Positions 1 to 4,859 of a DNA stretch of 7,448 nucleotides are shown here, one piece after another. Position numbers and translations under genes: made by a program. The notes below the pieces were generated by a model that saw only the letters and a list, made by a program, of their open reading frames with translations, was not told the origin of the DNA and searched no databases. Within the stretch, counting starts at the first letter, position 1, and every line of letters starts with the position of its first letter. The stretch comes from Thermoprotei archaeon (lineage in GTDB: Archaea > Thermoproteota > Thermoprotei > QMSL01 > B3-G16), in assembly GCA_021158375.1 (NCBI GenBank), contig JAGGUS010000113.1:1-7448 (forward strand), given 5' to 3'.

Positions 1-227
1 ACACCTCCCACATCGCTTTTATGAACTATGTCTGGAGAGACAACTTTCAACACTACAGGATATCCTAATTCGTTGGCAATCCTAAGAGCTTCTTCAAGGT
101 TTTTAGCAATAGCAAATCTAGGGACGTCAATCCCATAATAGGTACATAAAGATTTTGCTTCTGGCTCCAATAAAAATTTGCGCCCACTTCTGAGTATATC
201 CTGAATGGTAAATTTTGATTCGAGCAC
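1..227 (-). CDS. ADP-forming acetate/acyl-CoA ligase, beta subunit (ATP-grasp), partial at C-terminus
   Basis: Only the first 75 codons lie in the window; the gene continues past the left edge. The peptide reads roughly from SGRKFLLEPEAKSLCTYYGI through VPRFAIAKNLEEALRIANEL to GYPVVLKVVSPDIVHKSDVG. This is the N-terminal part of the ATP-grasp domain of the beta subunit of archaeal ADP-forming acetyl-CoA synthetase, with the family's LxEPEAK...YGI and KxxSPxIxHKSDxGGV motifs. By family knowledge the enzyme makes ATP from ADP and phosphate while converting acyl-CoA to the free acid, in the cytoplasm, at the end of peptide or sugar fermentation. The start is GTG at 225-227: an in-frame TAA lies one codon upstream and no ATG occurs in the visible N-terminus. 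A short GGGT lies 5 bases upstream, so the ribosome site is weak. The visible part cannot show whether the alpha subunit is fused or separate, nor which acyl group is used. Confidence 0.85.
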   Translation of the reverse strand, partial: MLESKFTIQDILRSGRKFLLEPEAKSLCTYYGIDVPRFAIAKNLEEALRIANELGYPVVLKVVSPDIVHKSDVGG

Positions 228-301
228 GTTTTACCCTTTATATATTTCTTTAGGTATATATGCTTATATTTTTATGTATCTAATGCTGTATTAAACGTGC
301 T
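223..301. repeat. 9-base inverted repeat framing the divergent promoter region
   Basis: AGCACGTTT at 223-231 and its exact reverse complement AAACGTGCT at 293-301 are separated by 61 bases. The left arm covers the GTG start of the acyl-CoA ligase gene; the right arm touches the TATA box of the aminotransferase operon. It could be a paired operator for a dimeric regulator acting on both genes, or a chance match in a short gap. Confidence 0.35.
264..273 (-). promoter_or_regulatory. Candidate archaeal TATA box for the acyl-CoA ligase beta gene
   Basis: Read on the minus strand this is AAAAATATAA, about 37 bases upstream of the GTG at 227. A start of transcription some 25 bases downstream would leave a short leader of roughly 15 bases. 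The whole gap is AT-rich, and a second TATA-like run (ATATATA near 254-260) would instead give a nearly leaderless mRNA, so the exact box is uncertain. Confidence 0.35.
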
Positions 302-309
302 TATAAATA
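300..309 (+). promoter_or_regulatory. TATA box for the aminotransferase-thiDN operon
   Basis: CTTATAAATA is a close match to the archaeal TATA consensus. A start of transcription about 25 bases downstream (near 332-336) would leave a leader of 20-25 bases, enough to hold the ribosome site at 345-351. It is immediately preceded by AAACGTG, one arm of an inverted repeat with the sequence around 223-231, at the position where a BRE or operator would lie. Confidence 0.6.
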
Positions 310-344
310 TGTTAATCAATAAGATAATGTTATCGAAGAATGAT

Positions 345-351
345 AGGTGAT
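345..351 (+). promoter_or_regulatory. Shine-Dalgarno site that decides the aminotransferase start
   Basis: AGGTGAT is complementary to the archaeal 16S rRNA 3' end (core of GGAGGTGATC). The GGTG core sits 6 bases before the TTG at 356. The in-frame GTG at 347 is part of this site itself, which argues against its use as the start codon. Confidence 0.6.
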
Positions 352-355
352 ATGT

Positions 356-1585
356 TTGAGAAGGCCCATAGATAACCTCAAGAACATCATGACTAAACTA
401 AGCGGAGAAAGAGCTTTCACGTACTTAGCTAAGGCCAATGAGCTTGCTAGGACAAGGGGTATTAGAATAATCTCCTTTGGTCTGGGTCAACCTGACATAG
501 TAACGTTTAGGCATATCAGAGATGAGGCCAAAAAAGCGTTAGATGAGGGGTTTACTGGATATACTGAAACGTGGGGAATTCCGGAACTCAGACAATGTAT
601 TGCTGACTATCTTAATGAAAGATATGATGCACATGTAAAGGCTAGTGAAGTTATAGTAACAACGGGTGCTAAAACTGCTATATTCTTGGCCATAGCATCT
701 TATATAGGCCCTGGCGATGAAGTTATTATACCTGAACCTACATATCCCGCTTATGCTGAAGTAACCAAGCTCTTTGGAGGCAAACCAGTATACATTCCTC
801 TACGTTTCAATATAGATGAAGGTTTTAGGATAGATATTCGCAACCTAGAGGAAAAGATATCTGAGAGGACAAGAATGATTGTTCTTAATAATCCTCATAA
901 TCCCACTGGTGCTGTATTTAGGCCTGAGGAGATAAGGAAAGTAGCCGAAATAGCTAAGGAACATGGAATCTTACTGCTTTCCGATGAAGTATATGATAAT
1001 TTTGTATATGGTGATGTAGAATTTTATAGTGTACTGGAAGATCCGGACTGGAGGGATTACGTATTATATGTTAACGGTCTTAGTAAGACGTTCTCCATGA
1101 CTGGATGGCGCTTAGGATATTTAGTAGTAGCTGAGGAAGTTGTTAAAAGAATTGCAACTTTAGCAACGAATGTCTATAGTTGTCCTGTTAGCTTTGCCCA
1201 AAGAGGCGGTGTAGCTGCTTTCAAGGGAAGCTGGAAGCCTGTAGAGGAAATGGTAGCTCTCTTTAAAAAGAGGAGGGACAGAATGTACGAACTTTTAAGA
1301 GACATCTATGGCTTTGAGGTGTGGAAGAGTGCTGGTGCTTTCTACATGTTCCCTAGAGTTAAAAAGTTGTTAGATAAGGTAGATATGAATGTAGAAGAGT
1401 TTGTAGACTTTCTCTTAACAAAATATGGAGTACTAATCCTCCCAGGTACGGCATTTTCAGAGACTGAAATAGGACAACAATATGTAAGATTTAGTTTCTG
1501 CACAAGCATAGAGACTATAGAAGAGGGCATAAAGAAAATAAAAACTGCAATAGATGATCTCTTAAATGAGGGAAGAGGAGCATAA
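356..1585 (+). CDS. PLP-dependent class I/II aminotransferase (aspartate/aromatic aminotransferase-like)
   Basis: A cytoplasmic fold-type I PLP enzyme of about 409 residues, normal for aminotransferase subgroup I-gamma. Numbered from the TTG at 356, it shows the N-terminal ISFGLGQPD motif, the NNPHNPTG motif with the PLP-contacting Asn near 182, SDEVYD with the Asp that binds the pyridine nitrogen near 210, the Schiff-base lysine K244 in GLSKTFSMTGWRLGY, and the substrate-carboxylate Arg near 378 in YVRFSF. It should swap amino groups between an amino acid and a 2-oxo acid; aspartate, aromatic amino acids or alanine are all possible donors and the sequence does not settle which. The start is TTG, chosen because AGGTGAT lies at good spacing. 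An in-frame GTG at 347 lies inside that site, and the ATG at 389 would remove an N-terminal stretch that resembles the first helix of relatives. The stop codon directly abuts the ATG of thiDN, so the two are surely co-transcribed. Confidence 0.9.
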   Translation: MRRPIDNLKNIMTKLSGERAFTYLAKANELARTRGIRIISFGLGQPDIVTFRHIRDEAKKALDEGFTGYTETWGIPELRQCIADYLNERYDAHVKASEVIVTTGAKTAIFLAIASYIGPGDEVIIPEPTYPAYAEVTKLFGGKPVYIPLRFNIDEGFRIDIRNLEEKISERTRMIVLNNPHNPTGAVFRPEEIRKVAEIAKEHGILLLSDEVYDNFVYGDVEFYSVLEDPDWRDYVLYVNGLSKTFSMTGWRLGYLVVAEEVVKRIATLATNVYSCPVSFAQRGGVAAFKGSWKPVEEMVALFKKRRDRMYELLRDIYGFEVWKSAGAFYMFPRVKKLLDKVDMNVEEFVDFLLTKYGVLILPGTAFSETEIGQQYVRFSFCTSIETIEEGIKKIKTAIDDLLNEGRGA

Positions 1586-2977
1586 ATGCAGGTACGAAAG
1601 GAGTTAATACATACCGCATTGACTATAGCTGGAAGTGATTCAGGCGGAGGAGCTGGCATTGCTGCTGATCTTAAAACATTTGCAGCATTAGGTGTACATG
1701 GATTAGTCGTAATAACTGCTGTAACTGCTCAAAATACTAAAGAAGTTAAGGCAATATATGATCTTCCTGCTGATCTAGTTGTAAAGCAAATCGAGACTGT
1801 AGCTGAAGACATAGGCATAGATGCGGCAAAAACAGGAATGTTAAGCAATTCAGCAATAGTTAGTGCAGTTGCTAAAACGCTGAGCAGATATGATATACCT
1901 TTAGTCGTAGATCCTGTCTTTAAAGCGAAAGGCGGTGCGTATTTATTAAGACCTGAAGCTATTGATGTGCTAAAGAGGAGACTTATTCCAATCGCGACTA
2001 TAGTTACTCCCAATAGGATGGAGGCTGAGATCTTATCTGGAATTAAAATAAGGACTATAGATGATGCTCGTAGAGCCGCTAAATACATCGTCAAGTCTCT
2101 TGGAGCAAATGCTGCCTTGGTAAAGGGTGGTCATATTAATGGTGAATATTCCGTAGACGTACTTTATTATAATGGTAGCTTTAAGGAGTATTCAAAACCT
2201 AGATTGAAGAATGCATGTACTCATGGTGCTGGATGTAGTTTTTCAGCAGCTATCACTGCTGAGTTAGCTAAAGGTAAGAACCTTGAAGATGCGATAAACA
2301 CAGCAAAGGAACTTATATTTTTAGCCATAAGACATGGCTTACGTATTGGAAAAGGTTTCTGTCCTGTAAATCCTACGGCATGGCTAGAGATACCTGCAGA
2401 ACGATACATAGTAATAGAGGAACTTAAGAAAGGTCTAGACCTTTTAATGAAATATGGTAGATTGTTTGCACCATTTATTCCTGAAGTCTATACTAATCTA
2501 GTAATGGCGCTTCCTAAGAAGTATGTTCACAATATAAATGATGTAGCCGGAATATTAGGTAGGATAGCACGCATTGGTAAAACTATAAAGCCGGTTGGCT
2601 CTATAGCTTTTGGTGCCTCATCCCACGTAGCAAGGGCGGTAATAAAGATGATGGACTACGATCCAACTATAAGATCTGCTATGAACCTTAGGTATGATGT
2701 ACGCCTAGTAGAAGCTGCTAAAAAGCTTAATCTTAAGGTTTCATATTATGATAGACGTGAGGAACCGCCTGAAATAAAAAGAAAAGAAGGAGCTACTATA
2801 CCTTGGGGAATAGAACAAGCTGTCAAAAGAATAGGCACTGTGCCCGATGTAGTTTATCACTTAGGGGACTGGGGGAAAGAGCCTATGATTCTCATTTTTG
2901 GTAAAGATCCTACAGATGTAGTAAGGAAGGCGCTAAGGATCATAAGAATTGCATTAGGGCTCAAAGAGATTCACTAG
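1586..2977 (+). CDS. thiDN: Bifunctional HMP/HMP-P kinase and thiamin-phosphate synthase (ThiD-ThiN fusion)
   Basis: A 463-residue two-domain thiamin biosynthesis enzyme. Residues about 8-262 are ThiD, a ribokinase-like kinase that phosphorylates hydroxymethylpyrimidine and its monophosphate: AGSDSGGGAGIAADLKTFAA, TAVTAQN, AAKTGML, VDPVFKAKGG, TPNRMEAEIL, LVKGGH, and the anion-hole motif HGAGCSFSAA with Cys217 (many ThiDs have GTGC here). Residues about 278-460 are ThiN, the archaeal replacement for ThiE, which joins HMP-PP to the thiazole phosphate. Its conserved blocks are PVGSIAFGASSH (GASSH at 343-347), RSAMNLR (363-369), SYYDRREEP (386-394) and HLGDWGKEP (425-433). Together the halves carry HMP through to thiamin monophosphate in one chain. 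The ATG follows the upstream stop with no gap, and GAGGAG 5 bases before it (1575-1580, inside the aminotransferase gene) serves as ribosome site. No archaeal thiamin operator or TPP riboswitch is apparent in front of the operon. ThiD-ThiN fusions are common in archaea. Confidence 0.95.
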   Translation: MQVRKELIHTALTIAGSDSGGGAGIAADLKTFAALGVHGLVVITAVTAQNTKEVKAIYDLPADLVVKQIETVAEDIGIDAAKTGMLSNSAIVSAVAKTLSRYDIPLVVDPVFKAKGGAYLLRPEAIDVLKRRLIPIATIVTPNRMEAEILSGIKIRTIDDARRAAKYIVKSLGANAALVKGGHINGEYSVDVLYYNGSFKEYSKPRLKNACTHGAGCSFSAAITAELAKGKNLEDAINTAKELIFLAIRHGLRIGKGFCPVNPTAWLEIPAERYIVIEELKKGLDLLMKYGRLFAPFIPEVYTNLVMALPKKYVHNINDVAGILGRIARIGKTIKPVGSIAFGASSHVARAVIKMMDYDPTIRSAMNLRYDVRLVEAAKKLNLKVSYYDRREEPPEIKRKEGATIPWGIEQAVKRIGTVPDVVYHLGDWGKEPMILIFGKDPTDVVRKALRIIRIALGLKEIH

Positions 2978-2980
2978 ACA

Positions 2981-2989
2981 CTTTAAAAG
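2981..2989 (+). promoter_or_regulatory. Weak candidate TATA box ahead of the sugar isomerase gene
   Basis: CTTTAAAAG lies just after the thiDN stop. Transcription starting about 25 bases later would give a leader of 30-35 bases carrying the AGGTG site before the ATG at 3044. The match is modest, and read-through from the thiDN operon across the 66-base gap is an equally good explanation of expression. Confidence 0.3.
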
Positions 2990-3043
2990 AGAGATAAAAT
3001 GCTTTTAACTTAAACTCATAAAAGATTATTTAGGTGCTATTTC

Positions 3044-3955
3044 ATGAAGATAGGGTGTGCTTGGTTATATGCTATAACTAAGTATGGTTATCCTCCAAGT
3101 ATAGAAAATACGTTTAAAGCCATTAAAGATATGGCTAATCTGGGCTTTAAGTATGTAGAACTAGAAGGTCTAGCGTACGATAATCTTGAAGAAGTAATAT
3201 CCAAGGGAAAGGAGATAAAGGAACTAGCAGACTCGTTAGGATTGAAATTCATGAACTTCTGTCCCATAATTCCTGACATAATTAGTATGGATCCTAGTAG
3301 GGTGAAGAAAGCATTAGATGCCTTTAAGAGAGCATGCGAGCTAGCAACCTATCTTGAGTCAGAGATGATACAGCTTGACTCCTTCACTCCTCCAGTTGAA
3401 TTCGTAGGTAAAGTTCCGTACAAAGAAGCAATAAGTTTTGGTATTCAGATAAAAGTTAAAATACCTGAAGATTTCTCATGGAAAAAGTTCTGGGATAACC
3501 TAGTTAAGAATTTTAAGGAAGCAGCTAAGATCGCTGAAGACCATGGATTGAAGCTCGCTATGGAACCTCGCGTTGGCGAAACCATAAGCAATACCGATGC
3601 GATATTAAGACTTATAGATGCTGTAGGTGCTGACAACTTCGGTGCTGTACTTGATACAGGTCATTTACACGCACAAAAGGAAATACTACCTCTCTCAGCT
3701 CTTAAGTTAGGAGACAGGATCTTTTACGTTCATGTATCTGATAACGATGGTAGAGATAACTATCACTTAGCTTTAGGAAAAGGAACTATCGATTGGGAAG
3801 GCCTCTTCTTAGTGCTTAAAAGAGTTAATTTTAAAGGGTTTGTTGCAATTGATGTAGGAGGGAGTGGATTTAAGGGCGATATAGACCAAGAAGTACTTGC
3901 CAGTAAAAAGTTTCTCGAAAATCTATTCCGAAAACTGGAAATCTCAGACAACTAG
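3044..3955 (+). CDS. TIM-barrel sugar isomerase/epimerase (xylose isomerase-like / AP endonuclease 2 superfamily)
   Basis: A 303-residue cytoplasmic protein whose length and motifs fit the IolE/tagatose-epimerase-like family of metal-dependent sugar isomerases. Visible features are an N-terminal first strand (MKIGCAWLYAI), FKYVELEG on strand 2, the metal ligand candidate Glu174 in AMEPRVGE, Asp204-His207 in LDTGH, His230 in FYVHVSDNDG, the loop RDNYHLALGKGTIDW (237-251) and the last strand FVAIDVGG. The usual fourth ligand is a Glu; here the position appears to hold Asp270. Substrate is not predictable: such proteins act on keto- and aldohexoses, inosose, hydroxypyruvate or sugar phosphates. 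The ATG at 3044 is supported by AGGTG 7 bases upstream (3032-3036). It follows thiDN by 66 bases on the same strand and its end overlaps, tail to tail, the end of the HAD/N-glycosidase gene. The superfamily also holds endonuclease IV, but the LDTGH and GKGTIDW motifs point to the sugar branch. Confidence 0.85.
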   Translation: MKIGCAWLYAITKYGYPPSIENTFKAIKDMANLGFKYVELEGLAYDNLEEVISKGKEIKELADSLGLKFMNFCPIIPDIISMDPSRVKKALDAFKRACELATYLESEMIQLDSFTPPVEFVGKVPYKEAISFGIQIKVKIPEDFSWKKFWDNLVKNFKEAAKIAEDHGLKLAMEPRVGETISNTDAILRLIDAVGADNFGAVLDTGHLHAQKEILPLSALKLGDRIFYVHVSDNDGRDNYHLALGKGTIDWEGLFLVLKRVNFKGFVAIDVGGSGFKGDIDQEVLASKKFLENLFRKLEISDN

Positions 3956-4836
3956 CCACTAAAGACCTCGTATATTTTTCTCCATAATCTCTCCTCAAGT
4001 TCTTTAATATCTGAATACTCAACTAGATGAATTCCTGGCATTCCCCTTATCAAAGCTGATAACTTGCTCCCTCTATGATAAGTAGCTATTATCTTTTTGT
4101 TGTTTATATACGCGTACATGATCTCCATTCCAACACCGTGACTAGGTTTAGTGACATCAGCTATAAGTAAATCAGCTTTAACTACCATTCCCAGATCTCT
4201 CTTAAACACCTCTTTAGGCGAGAGAATAGGCCCATATACTTCCCCAGAAACCCACTTTGAAAGTACCACGAGACCGCAATTCTCTACAATATTCACATAC
4301 TCCTTATTGAACTCGAGATTATCAGCATGCACTATAGGTAATGCCACATATGCTTTTAATGGTTCTCCTAATTTCTTTGAAAGCTTCTCTACAGCCTCAT
4401 TAAAATTCACTATGTCCTTACCATATTGAATACATATGACTTGGGGGAATCTACTCCTTACGACTTCTATCATCCTTGGGTTATCATCTATGAATATTAC
4501 CTCTTCAGGCTTAACTTTAAGTTTATTAAGTGCTTTCTCTAGCATGAGTGCCTTATTTGGATGAGGCTCTACTATGATCTCGTCAAAATATTTATTGAGG
4601 TCAAGGAGGCTCAGAATAGTAAATACATTCTGTGGTTCGTTCCAACTAATAACCGCAGTTTTGTGACCTTTCAGCTTTACATATCTAAGGAAGCGTATTA
4701 TTCCTTCATTAAGCTTTACATACTCTCCCTTTGAATCAATTACTTCTTTGTCAGAAATCCTCTTTAAAGGAGGTGATAGTCTGGTTGCGTCAGGATGATT
4801 CCACATAGTCCTATCACAATCTAATGCAATTAGCAT
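3952..4836 (-). CDS. Fusion of MDP-1-like HAD phosphatase and DNPH1/Rcl-like 2'-deoxynucleoside-5'-phosphate N-glycosidase
   Basis: A 294-residue two-domain protein. Residues 1-~157 are a HAD phosphatase of subfamily IIIC, like magnesium-dependent phosphatase-1: DCDRTMW with nucleophile Asp6 and acid/base Asp8, motif II Ser64 in AVISWNEP, a lysine at 95 in PHPNKALML, and motif III IFIDDNPRMI with Asp117-Asp118. Residues ~160-290 match the nucleoside deoxyribosyltransferase fold in its DNPH1/Rcl branch: KAYVALP, then RDL (Asp214), ADLLIADVTKPSHGVGMEI with Ser232 and catalytic Glu238, and LSALIRG with Ser260. The Asp, Ser and Glu spacing equals that of mammalian Rcl (Asp69, Ser87, Glu93 from memory). 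Family knowledge: DNPH1 cleaves the base from deoxynucleoside monophosphates; MDP-1 dephosphorylates phosphotyrosine and fructosamine 6-phosphate. Inference: a nucleotide-cleaning or salvage enzyme. It starts 23 bases after the GH35 gene, with GGAGGG 6 bases before the ATG, so it belongs to that operon. No signal peptide. Confidence 0.8.
   Translation of the reverse strand: MLIALDCDRTMWNHPDATRLSPPLKRISDKEVIDSKGEYVKLNEGIIRFLRYVKLKGHKTAVISWNEPQNVFTILSLLDLNKYFDEIIVEPHPNKALMLEKALNKLKVKPEEVIFIDDNPRMIEVVRSRFPQVICIQYGKDIVNFNEAVEKLSKKLGEPLKAYVALPIVHADNLEFNKEYVNIVENCGLVVLSKWVSGEVYGPILSPKEVFKRDLGMVVKADLLIADVTKPSHGVGMEIMYAYINNKKIIATYHRGSKLSALIRGMPGIHLVEYSDIKELEERLWRKIYEVFSG
3975..3979 (+). terminator. 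Possible oligo-T terminator for the sugar isomerase transcript
   Basis: A run of five T on the plus strand, 20 bases after the isomerase stop and inside the opposing gene. Archaeal RNA polymerase can stop at short U tracts without a hairpin. A matching run of five A at 3905-3909 would give U5 on the minus strand, 43 bases after the HAD fusion stop. Both runs are short and could be chance. Confidence 0.25.
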
Positions 4837-4859
4837 TTTCGACCCTCCTACTTATTAGG

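Noticed and set aside
228..355. TPP riboswitch or other structured leader ahead of the thiamin operon
   Set aside because: The predicted leader is only about 20-25 bases and contains no TPP-aptamer motif such as CTGAGA.
1342..1659. Minus-strand open frame over the aminotransferase-thiDN junction
   Set aside because: It overlaps two well-supported genes, and its composition is typical of antisense translation.
2996..3008. TAAAA-TGC-TTTTA hairpin between thiDN and the isomerase gene as terminator
   Set aside because: The stem is only five A/T pairs with no following T tract, so it is too weak to call.
4151..4429. Plus-strand open frame of 92 codons inside the HAD/N-glycosidase gene
   Set aside because: It is antisense to a gene with clear motifs, has low-complexity Ser/Thr-rich composition and no recognisable domain.
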